A stretch of DNA of 63,209 bases from Pseudomonadota bacterium (GTDB lineage: Bacteria; Myxococcota_A; Polyangia; Polyangiales; JAFGIB01). A program made the translations under genes and the position numbers. Of the stretch, positions 1 through 7,824 are shown piece after piece. A model generated the notes under the pieces. It made no database searches. It saw only the letters and a list, made by a program, of their open reading frames with translations, and had not been told where the DNA came from. The first letter of the stretch is position 1. Each line of letters begins with the position of its first letter. The stretch is taken from assembly GCA_017881185.1 (NCBI GenBank), contig JADGRE010000005.1, positions 1 to 63,209 of the forward strand. The letters run 5' to 3'.

Positions 1-90
1 CTGAGCGTGATGCTCACGCACGCGCACAGCGACGCCGTTGGCGATCGGCTGTCATTGCTGGCGTTCTTGCATTTAGGGGCATGGCGATGA
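1..90 (+). CDS. C-terminal fragment of an upstream protein (truncated by the window edge)
   Basis: Frame 1 is open from base 1 to TGA at 88-90 (LSVMLTHAHSDAVGDRLSLLAFLHLGAWR*). The stop overlaps a possible ATG at 87 (ATGA) of the next gene. Confidence 0.3.
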   Translation: MSVMLTHAHSDAVGDRLSLLAFLHLGAWR

Positions 91-1232
91 CCAGACATCA
101 CGCGCTGCTTGCAGTGCTGCTGATGGCGGCGGCCACGGGCGTCGCAACTGGCGTGCGCGCTGACGCCAACGCGAATTCGAGCCGGGTGTCAGCCTTGGTC
201 TACCCGCCTCGGGGCGGTGCGCTACGCATCAGCCATACGACGCCGGCACACGCACAGCTCCCGTGCGTCAGCTGCCACGCGAACGCATCACACAGCACGC
301 AGGCCGCAGACGATCTCTCGCCGCCCGAGACCGCGTGCCAGTCGTGTCACGCACAGCGAATGGACCGCAGCCACCCGCAGGGCCAGACCTGCGGCTACTG
401 CCACGCCGATTTCGACGCCACTCGGCCGCTCGCGCTCGGCGCACGAGGCGCCCCGCGGGCGCGTATCGCGTTCTCGCACGCACGTCACACGGCTGCGACC
501 TGCGAGCTTTGCCACGTTGCCGATGCGGCCGGTCAGCGCGCTTTGCCGAGCATGAGCGAATGCATGGCGTGTCACACCGGCAAGCAGACCCTCGGCTGCA
601 CGGGCTGTCACGCGACCGCACCTGGTGGGCTCGTCCAAACTCGCTTCCCCGAGGGCAAGCTCGTGCCGCGTTCGGCGTTTCTCGGCATGGCGCACGGCGG
701 CGACTTCCTCGTACGGCACCGCTGGCTTGCGGCCGACGAGGGCAACGCCTGCTCCAGCTGCCACACGGAGAAGGATTGCAGCGACTGCCACATGGGCGAT
801 CGCCGGCCGGCGCGGATCCACCCCAACGATTACCTCGCGCTCCATGCCCAGGACTCGCGGCGCAACCAAACCCGCTGCACCAGCTGCCACACCACCCAGA
901 GCTTCTGCTTGCCCTGCCACGCGCGCCTGGGCGTGTCGGACGTGGCCGCGCCCGATCTGCTGTCGCCGAGGCGCTTTCACCCGCCCACCAGCGTGTGGGC
1001 GCGCGGGCCCGTGCAGCACGCGCGCGAAGCACAGCGTTCGCTGGGCAGTTGCACGAGCTGTCACGTCGAGCGCGATTGCGTGCAATGCCATGGGGGCAAG
1101 GGCATCGGCGCAGGTCTGTCCCCGCACCCGCCAGGCTTCAATGCCGAGTGCGGTCGCCGTTTGGCGCAGAACGCGCGCCCCTGCGTGGTCTGCCACGGGT
1201 CCCTCGAACAGTTGCGTTCACGGTGTCGCTAG
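81..1232 (+). CDS. Multiheme c-type cytochrome (13 CXXCH motifs), exported
   Basis: N-terminal signal-peptide-like segment, then 13 CXXCH motifs counted in the translation (CVSCH, CQSCH, CGYCH, CELCH, CMACH, CTGCH, CSSCH, CSDCH, CTSCH, CLPCH, CTSCH, CVQCH, CVVCH). Start could be 81 or 87. Confidence 0.92.
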   Translation: MAMTRHHALLAVLLMAAATGVATGVRADANANSSRVSALVYPPRGGALRISHTTPAHAQLPCVSCHANASHSTQAADDLSPPETACQSCHAQRMDRSHPQGQTCGYCHADFDATRPLALGARGAPRARIAFSHARHTAATCELCHVADAAGQRALPSMSECMACHTGKQTLGCTGCHATAPGGLVQTRFPEGKLVPRSAFLGMAHGGDFLVRHRWLAADEGNACSSCHTEKDCSDCHMGDRRPARIHPNDYLALHAQDSRRNQTRCTSCHTTQSFCLPCHARLGVSDVAAPDLLSPRRFHPPTSVWARGPVQHAREAQRSLGSCTSCHVERDCVQCHGGKGIGAGLSPHPPGFNAECGRRLAQNARPCVVCHGSLEQLRSRCR

Positions 1233-1369
1233 CTCGGCACACTGGAATTCGGGCAGCACATCCCGACCGATTCGCCGCGGACCGCCACTTTCGTGCTTTG
1301 AACTTGCGCCCCCTTGTTGCGGGGGTCTACAAGAACGTGTTGCGCGGCACTTAACCATGGAGGTTCCTC

Positions 1370-1624
1370 GTGAGGGAGCTTGTTCGCTACTTGCTGGAAA
1401 ACGCCTATATCGACTTTGGTGGCGATCTCTCCATGGAAAAGGTCCGTGAGTTCCTGCGTGACGACGACACGCGCGAAGCCCGTGCGCTGCTCGCCAAGCT
1501 CATCGACGACAAGGGCGTCGACGACTTGATGATCACGATTGCGGATTGCTTGAAGGACCACATCCGCGCCGGCATCACCGAGGACACGATTCGCGAGCAA
1601 CTCAGCACGTACAGCGAATCCTGA
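1370..1624 (+). CDS. Small acidic helical protein of unknown function (84 aa)
   Basis: GTG start at 1370 preceded by GGAGG at 1359-1363; compact ORF between two same-strand genes. Confidence 0.65.
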   Translation: MRELVRYLLENAYIDFGGDLSMEKVREFLRDDDTREARALLAKLIDDKGVDDLMITIADCLKDHIRAGITEDTIREQLSTYSES

Positions 1625-1631
1625 TCGGGTT

Positions 1632-2447
1632 TTGATTGGCAAGCGCATCGGCATCGGCCTCGCATGCTGCCTCGTGTGGTGCGGGGCGGGGGCCTGTGAC
1701 GTCGCTGTCCCGGCCCGCGGCGCCACGGCCTGGAAGATCACTTCTTCCCCTGTAGACGGCGCGGTTGGTGTGGCGCGTGCCGACCGGCTGGTGGTGCGCT
1801 TCGATCGGCTGATCGTGCCGCAGACCATCGACGCCTACAGCGCCTCGCTGCATTCGGGCAACGTGCGGATCGACCCGGTGCTGCGTTGGCAGCCGGTCCA
1901 GCGCGAGCTGTGGCTGGACCTCGACGCACAGCACCCGCTCGACGCAGGCGTGGCCTACGTCCTCCAGGTCGATGGATTGGTAGACCTCGACGGCGCGGAC
2001 CAACCCGAGCCGTACCGCGTCCACTTCACCACGGGGGACGCGGTGGGCGGGCCGCCAGCGCAGCCACAGCTGGAGGTCAGCGCGGTGCGCAGCCTGCTTG
2101 AGCAGCGCTGCGGGCAGTCCAGCTGTCATGACGGGAACGCGCCAGCCGTCGGGCTCGATCTCGTGACTGCCCAGGGCATTCTCACCACGGCCATCGGAGC
2201 CCGCTCGCATTCGCCCGCCGGGACCACCGGCGAGGAGGGCGTCCGGGGGGCGTCCTGGCTGACGGGGCTGCGGATCATCGATGTGGTGGAGGGCCAGGGG
2301 CAGCCGGCCACCAGCGAGCTGCTCTACAAAGTGCTCGGCGACCCGCATGTCGGCGGCGATCCCATGCCGCCCGAGGGCCCGCCGCTCAGCGAAACGCAGC
2401 TCGCTCAGATCTCCGCGTGGATCGCCGCCGGTGCGCCGCTGCAGTGA
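1632..2447 (+). CDS. Exported Ig-like (SbsA-type) protein with C-terminal cytochrome c-like segment
   Basis: Signal-like N-terminus, Ig-like 'SSPVDGAVGVARADRLVVRFDRLI' segment, then CGQSSCH (CX4CH) and 'GGDPMPPEGPPLSETQLAQISAWIAAGA', typical of cytochrome c-like domains. Confidence 0.7.
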   Translation: MIGKRIGIGLACCLVWCGAGACDVAVPARGATAWKITSSPVDGAVGVARADRLVVRFDRLIVPQTIDAYSASLHSGNVRIDPVLRWQPVQRELWLDLDAQHPLDAGVAYVLQVDGLVDLDGADQPEPYRVHFTTGDAVGGPPAQPQLEVSAVRSLLEQRCGQSSCHDGNAPAVGLDLVTAQGILTTAIGARSHSPAGTTGEEGVRGASWLTGLRIIDVVEGQGQPATSELLYKVLGDPHVGGDPMPPEGPPLSETQLAQISAWIAAGAPLQ

Positions 2448-2511
2448 CACGGCCGCCCGCGTGCAGCTGCGAGTTTCCTTCCGGCATCTGGGCTGCTAGC
2501 ATGCGCCCGCG

Positions 2512-3405
2512 ATGCGGCGGTCGCGTTCCAAAGGCTCTCTCGGCGTGATCTGTCGCGTCAGTGTCCTGCTAGTGCTGTCGGCGTGCGCCAGCAGCACCCA
2601 GGGCGCGTCGACTCCGGCCGACCGCAGCGCCAAGCCCGGTGGCACGCGGATCGAGAGCTTGGAGCACGTCGACACGGCCGAGCTCACCGACGCCGAGAAG
2701 GCGCAGTGGGTCGACCTCGTCAACGACCAGCTGTCGCCTTGCGGCGATCCGATCAGCGTCGCGAAGTGCGTCGCTACGCACAACAAGTGCGGTGCCTGCG
2801 TAACTGCCGCGCGCTATCTCGTTCGCCTCGTCACCGAGGGCTACGACCGCCAGACCATCGTCGATCAGTACCAGAGCCGCTTCGCGAAGGAGCGTGCGCT
2901 CGCGGTGCCGGTCGATGACGCACCTTCACGCGGTGCACCCATGGCGAAGGTCACGATCGTGGAGTTCAGCGACTTCCAGTGCCCGCATTGCGGTGCAGCG
3001 CATCCAGAGCTGGTGCAGCTGCTGCGCACCTTCGATGGCAGCGTGCGCCTCGTCTACAAGTACTTCCCATTGAGTGGCCACGATCGAGCCATGCCGGCGG
3101 CGCGCGCAGCCGAAGCCGCACGCATGCAAGGCAAGTTCTGGGAGATGCACGACCTCTTGTTCGAGCACCAGCGCAGCCTGACCGACGAAGACATCACGAA
3201 GTACGCCCAGCAGCTGGGCTTGGACACAGCGCGCTTTGCGGCGGACTCGAGCGCCGAGGCCGTGCAGAAGCGCATCGACGCCAGCAAGGCCGAAGGCCAG
3301 AAGCTCGGGGTCGAAGCCACGCCCTCGTTCTACGTGAATGGGCGCCAGTTCAAGGAAGCGCCACGAGCTTTGGCGGCCTACGTGCGTGAAGAGCTGGAGC
3401 TGTAG
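2512..3405 (+). CDS. DsbA-like thioredoxin-fold oxidoreductase with Cys-rich CcmH-like N-terminal region
   Basis: 'AKVTIVEFSDFQCPHCGAAHPEL' = DsbA/Thioredoxin_4 active site CPHC; lipoprotein-like N-terminus (LLVLSACASS); Cys-rich region before the Trx fold. Confidence 0.85.
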   Translation: MRRSRSKGSLGVICRVSVLLVLSACASSTQGASTPADRSAKPGGTRIESLEHVDTAELTDAEKAQWVDLVNDQLSPCGDPISVAKCVATHNKCGACVTAARYLVRLVTEGYDRQTIVDQYQSRFAKERALAVPVDDAPSRGAPMAKVTIVEFSDFQCPHCGAAHPELVQLLRTFDGSVRLVYKYFPLSGHDRAMPAARAAEAARMQGKFWEMHDLLFEHQRSLTDEDITKYAQQLGLDTARFAADSSAEAVQKRIDASKAEGQKLGVEATPSFYVNGRQFKEAPRALAAYVREELEL

Positions 3406-3494
3406 GCAACCGCCGCACTGTAGCCACGCGCGCTGCGAGTGAATAACGCGTCCCCATATCGGCGTCTGGCCGGTACCACTGAACCCGAGGGAAC

Positions 3495-4013
3495 ATGCCG
3501 CGCCGTCGAAACCAGCTGTTCTCTTGGCTCGCCGCGTTCTGCTTGTGTGCCGGCATTGTGCTGTGCGCTGCGCCAAGCCGGGCGCTGGATGCCGGTGCGA
3601 AGCTGCCCGAGATCGGTCTGAATGACCTTTCCGGGAACCCGGTCAGCGCAGCCAGCCTGGTCGGCAAGGTCGTGGTCGTCGATTTCTGGGCCACTTGGTG
3701 CGCGCCGTGCCGGGAAGAGCTGCCGATGCTCGACAAGCTCTACCAGAAGTACCGTGCGCAGGGGCTCGTGGTGGTGGGCGTCAGCGTCGACAAAGACGTC
3801 GACAACGTCCGTAAGTTCCTCGGCAAGTTGCCGCTGTCGTTCCCCATCACGCACGACGCCCAGCATCAGGTGTCGGGACGCTACCAGCCGCCGCGCATGC
3901 CTTCGTCGTACATCGTCGACAAGAAAGGCATCGTGCGCTTCGTACACGGCGGCTACCGCGCGCAAGATGCGCACGAGTTCGAAGCACAGATCCAGTCGCT
4001 CTTGGCCAAGTGA
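3495..4013 (+). CDS. TlpA/ResA-like thioredoxin family protein
   Basis: Signal peptide plus 'VVVDFWATWCAPCREELPMLDKLY' (WCAPC active site). Confidence 0.9.
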   Translation: MPRRRNQLFSWLAAFCLCAGIVLCAAPSRALDAGAKLPEIGLNDLSGNPVSAASLVGKVVVVDFWATWCAPCREELPMLDKLYQKYRAQGLVVVGVSVDKDVDNVRKFLGKLPLSFPITHDAQHQVSGRYQPPRMPSSYIVDKKGIVRFVHGGYRAQDAHEFEAQIQSLLAK

Positions 4014-4043
4014 GCGCTGCCCGCAGCCAACAGCTGCAGCGCG

Positions 4044-5651
4044 CTAGCTCGGCCGCACCCGCACGCTGTGCAGGAACTCCGCCAGTTGTTCGGCGACGTA
4101 GTTGACGACCGCGACGTCGTTGCTGGAGAACGCGCCGGTCTGCCGGTTGACGAGCTGCAGTAGGCCCAGCAGGTGCCCCTCGCGCACTACGGCGCGCAGC
4201 AACATGTCGCTGACTTCGAGCCCCTCGCGCGCATCGCTCGCTGCGTTGTAGTTGGGATGCGCGCGCACGTCGGAGACGACCAGTGGCCGGCCTTCGATAT
4301 GGCACGCATGCCCGAGCAGCCCCAAGCTGCGGCTGATCGCCGTGCCGCGCAGCGCATCGGCCCCGGGGCCAGTCGCAGCCACGAAGCGCAGCTCGTCGGT
4401 ATTGATGTCGTACAGGCACGCGGTCGCTGCAGCAGTTGGAACGGTCTGCGCGAGCAGGCGGATCACGAAATCGAGGCCTTCGGCCGCGGTGCGCAGGTGC
4501 GGGAGCTCGTGCAGCTCTTCGAACACCAACGCCAGGCGGTCGTCGTGGTCGCCGTCGTCGCGCGCTGCGGCGGGATAATCGACGGCGGGCTCACCGCGCC
4601 AGTCGCGCCATTCGAGCACAATCAGGGGAGGGCGTTCCGGCCCATTGCTCCAGCGGTGATCGAACGCAGCGAGGTTCACGAACTTCCCGCGCGCGGCGCC
4701 CTCGATCTGCCGTTGCAGGTCTGCCAGGACGAAGCGCAGCGCTGCCTCTGCTTCCGTCACCGTCATGCCACGCGGGATGAGGTACGCGCGTTCGCGGTAG
4801 GTCAGCGGATTTTGAGCGCCCGGGTCTTCGTCGCGCGTGAAGAGCAGCTCGAGCGGTGCCGCCGTCGGCGGCGAAGGCTGGCTGCTTCGCAAGCTGGGTT
4901 GTGAAACCGGTCGTGACACCGCACGCGCCGGGGCGGCTGCCGCGGCAGGCTCTTGCCCGCCGACATTGATCGAAGCCATCACTTTGCGGGTCTCGTCCGG
5001 CGAAAACGCCACCGTCTCGAACTTCTTCTTCTTCTTCTTCCCCGGCGGCTCCGCCCCTTGCGCCGGCGCTGCTGCCTGCGCGGCGGCTGGCTGGGCCAGC
5101 GCCGCACTGACCGCCGCCGCAGGCTGCGTGACGGCCGGTTGCGCGACCACGGCGACAGGCTGCTGGGCAACCACGGAGGCGCTCGGCTGAACCGCAGCCA
5201 CTGGCGTTCCAGGCAACGGCATACCCGGCGTGTACGCGACGGTCTGGAACTTGGCCTTTTTCGCAGGCTTGCTCGGCGCAGGCGCATCGGCGCCGGGTGT
5301 TGCAGCGACCGGCGCGGCCGCCGCGATCGCGACCGGTTGCGCTGATGGCACCGGCTGCAGCACGATCGCGTTTGCGGCTTGGGCGGCAGGCGGATTGCTT
5401 GGTGGTGGCAACGAGCTGGTGAGAGGCGTCAGCAGGAATTTCCGGCGCGACGCGGAATCCAAGATCGTCACCGTGCCGTCAGGTGCCACGGCGCAGCTGG
5501 CTCCCGGCGGAACCCCGCCTTCCTCGCCAAGCTCTTGGCGCGCGGTGCGCAGCGCACCCATCCAATTGCTCGCGTCGACCTCCAGCTGGTGCAGAGGTGT
5601 GGCGCCACTCAGTGGGTTGACGATCAGCCGCCAGCGTTTCGTGGTCACCAC
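4044..5651 (-). CDS. GAF domain-containing protein with Ala/Pro-rich linker
   Basis: C-terminal GAF-type sequence 'AAATACLYDINTDELRFVAATGPGADALRGTAISRSLGLLGHACHIEGRPLVVSDVRAHPNYN...'; low-complexity A/P/Q linker in the middle. Confidence 0.75.
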   Translation of the reverse strand: MVTTKRWRLIVNPLSGATPLHQLEVDASNWMGALRTARQELGEEGGVPPGASCAVAPDGTVTILDSASRRKFLLTPLTSSLPPPSNPPAAQAANAIVLQPVPSAQPVAIAAAAPVAATPGADAPAPSKPAKKAKFQTVAYTPGMPLPGTPVAAVQPSASVVAQQPVAVVAQPAVTQPAAAVSAALAQPAAAQAAAPAQGAEPPGKKKKKKFETVAFSPDETRKVMASINVGGQEPAAAAAPARAVSRPVSQPSLRSSQPSPPTAAPLELLFTRDEDPGAQNPLTYRERAYLIPRGMTVTEAEAALRFVLADLQRQIEGAARGKFVNLAAFDHRWSNGPERPPLIVLEWRDWRGEPAVDYPAAARDDGDHDDRLALVFEELHELPHLRTAAEGLDFVIRLLAQTVPTAAATACLYDINTDELRFVAATGPGADALRGTAISRSLGLLGHACHIEGRPLVVSDVRAHPNYNAASDAREGLEVSDMLLRAVVREGHLLGLLQLVNRQTGAFSSNDVAVVNYVAEQLAEFLHSVRVRPS

Positions 5652-5695
5652 AGCTGCACCGGCCTGCTCGAGAATCTCACGGGGAACTCAGGAAG

Positions 5696-5725
5696 TTTTT
5701 AGCAACCGCGACTTTGAACGGTCAA
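5696..5725 (-). promoter_or_regulatory. Candidate sigma70-like promoter for the GAF-domain gene
   Basis: Minus strand TTGACC (5720-5725), 18-nt spacer, TAAAAA (5696-5701), upstream of the start at 5651. Confidence 0.35.
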
Positions 5726-5858
5726 GGAAAGCAAGTTGTAACCGACCAGAAACATTCACACTCTAGGATCATCCAATAACGCTTTGCGTGGTCGGCATCC
5801 TAGGCTACGACGCCAGAAGGTAACAGCCGAGCGCACGGCCAGGTGAGAGCATAGAGAC

Positions 5859-6536
5859 ATGTGGGTCCTAGTCATTGGTTCAAGCGCGATTTTGCAGCGC
5901 GACGACGGGGGGCTTGCGGTGCTCAAGGAGCTCGGCTGCCGGGTGCAGGCCCACGACCTCTGGGACGACCTCGACGAGCCGGCGTTCTTGGAGGACCCCC
6001 CAGCGGCGATTCTGGTGGAGGCACTCGACCAGTTCGATGCGGGCAGGGCCGCGCTGATGCGTATCCGTGCCGTCGCCGCGCTGGCTGAAGTGCCATGCCT
6101 GGTTGCCGTGTCGGTTGGCCAGGCACAACGCCTCGACGGCAACGACGGCTTCGACGACTTCGTCCTGGTGCCGTACGTGCCCGCGGAGCTCTACATGCGG
6201 ATTCGCCGCGCCGAGTGGCGGCGCAGCGAATTCGCCGGCAAGGAGCGCATCAAGATCGGCCCGATGTGCCTCGACCTGGCCGGTCACGAGGTCACGGTCG
6301 ACGGCCGTGTGATCGATCTGACCCACCAGGAATTCGCGCTGCTCAAGTTCCTGAGCCAGAACCGCGGGCGCGTGTTCAGTCGCGAACAGCTGCTCAACCG
6401 GGTCTGGGGCGTGAACTATTACGGGGGCAGTCGCACCGTCGACATCCACGTGCGCCGGCTGCGCATGAAGCTGGGTCCTGTGGCCGATCCCATCGAGACG
6501 GTACGCGGCGTCGGGTACAAGATGAAGGCACCGTGA
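5859..6536 (+). CDS. OmpR/PhoB-type winged-helix response regulator with degenerate receiver domain
   Basis: C-terminal 'DLTHQEFALLKFLSQNRGRVFSREQLLNRVWGVNYYGGSRTVDIHVRRLRMKLG...VRGVGYKM' is the Trans_reg_C winged helix; the N-terminal half is receiver-like but lacks the acidic pocket. Confidence 0.85.
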   Translation: MWVLVIGSSAILQRDDGGLAVLKELGCRVQAHDLWDDLDEPAFLEDPPAAILVEALDQFDAGRAALMRIRAVAALAEVPCLVAVSVGQAQRLDGNDGFDDFVLVPYVPAELYMRIRRAEWRRSEFAGKERIKIGPMCLDLAGHEVTVDGRVIDLTHQEFALLKFLSQNRGRVFSREQLLNRVWGVNYYGGSRTVDIHVRRLRMKLGPVADPIETVRGVGYKMKAP

Positions 6537-7564
6537 CGGCCTGCGCGCTGGCGATCTCCACCGGCGATCCGGGAGGTGTCGGCCCGGAGATTTCGTTGCG
6601 CGTGGCCCTGGATGCGCGCGCGAGCGACCCGGTCGTGGTGTTCGGCGACGCCAGCTGGCTGTCGGCGCGCGCGCTGCAGCTGGGTGCCACGGGCGCTGAG
6701 ATCGTCAGGCTCGCTCCCGACGCTCGCTACGTGCTGCAGCCTGGGCAGCTCGGCATCGTAGACGTCGGTGTCAGCTGGAACGAAGAGGCACTCGCGCACC
6801 GGGCGACGGCCCGCGGTGGACTGGCACAGCTGCGTGCGCTCGATTTCGCCATGACTGCAGCACGGGCAGGGCGCGCCCGGGGCCTGGTGACCGCTCCGAT
6901 GAGCAAGGCAGCTGTGAATCTCGCCGGTCACGACTTCGTGGGGCACACCGAGCACCTCGCACGCGCCGCCGGCTTGGCGGACGACGCCGTCACCATGATG
7001 TTCCTCGGCCCCAAGCTGCGCGTCGCGCTGGTCACGACGCACGTTGCCATCGCGAAGTTGCCGGCGGAGATCACGCACGCGCGCGTGCTGCGCACCATCA
7101 CTCATCTGGCGCAGGCGCTGGTGCGTGAAGCGGGCGCTGCAACGGGCGCACGCCCGATCGACATGGTAGTGACGGGCTTGAACCCACACGCCGGTGAATC
7201 AGGGTTGTTCGGTGATGAAGAGCCGCGCGTGATCGAGCCGGCAATGCGCGCAGCGCGGGCGACTCCGCTGTTCGCAAGTGGCCGTGTCGTGCTGCGCGGG
7301 CCCATGCCCGCAGAGACGGCATTCCGTCAAGCTTCCACCGGCGGCATGGACGGCATCGTCGCGATGATGCACGACCAGGCGACCATCGCCTCGAAATTGC
7401 TCGACTGGGGGCAGGCGGTGAACGTCACCTGGGGCCTGCCATTCGTGCGCACCAGCGTCGACCACGGAGTTGCGTACGACGCGGCGCAGAGCGGTCGCGC
7501 CGAGGTCGAAGGCATGGCTTCCGCGTTGCGGCTCGCGCAGCGCTTGACTGCCTACGCTGGATGA
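6533..7564 (+). CDS. pdxA: 4-hydroxythreonine-4-phosphate dehydrogenase (PdxA)
   Basis: 'ISTGDPGGVGPEI', 'GLVTAPMSKAAVNLAGHDFVGHTEHLA', 'TGLNPHAGESGLFGDEE', 'MMHDQATIASKLLDWGQAVNVTWGLPFVRTSVDHGVAYD'; GTG start overlaps the previous stop (GTGA). Confidence 0.95.
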   Translation: MTACALAISTGDPGGVGPEISLRVALDARASDPVVVFGDASWLSARALQLGATGAEIVRLAPDARYVLQPGQLGIVDVGVSWNEEALAHRATARGGLAQLRALDFAMTAARAGRARGLVTAPMSKAAVNLAGHDFVGHTEHLARAAGLADDAVTMMFLGPKLRVALVTTHVAIAKLPAEITHARVLRTITHLAQALVREAGAATGARPIDMVVTGLNPHAGESGLFGDEEPRVIEPAMRAARATPLFASGRVVLRGPMPAETAFRQASTGGMDGIVAMMHDQATIASKLLDWGQAVNVTWGLPFVRTSVDHGVAYDAAQSGRAEVEGMASALRLAQRLTAYAG

Positions 7565-7671
7565 CAGTGTGGTCGTTGCGCACCCGCGCCGATCGCAACT
7601 CCTGTCGCGTGTTGCGTTGACGCGCGCATTCGCCGGCCAGTAACCTTGAGACAAAGGCGAGGTAAAAGCGC

Positions 7672-7818
7672 ATGCCATCTTGGGAAGAGCTCAGTCCCTC
7701 TGTACGTCGCTCGGTCTTCATTGGTGCCGCTCTGCTGCTCCTGTTGCTCGGGCTGCGCTTCTACGCGAGCAGTCCGGTGGGCAAGACCACGCCGCAGCGT
7801 GGGATCGCCGCGCAGTGA
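7672..7818 (+). CDS. Small single-TM protein (48 aa)
   Basis: ATG at 7672: MPSWEELSPSVRRSVFIGAALLLLLLGLRFYASSPVGKTTPQRGIAAQ*; one hydrophobic helix. Below the ORF-track length cutoff. Confidence 0.4.
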   Translation: MPSWEELSPSVRRSVFIGAALLLLLLGLRFYASSPVGKTTPQRGIAAQ

Positions 7819-7824
7819 GCCTCC

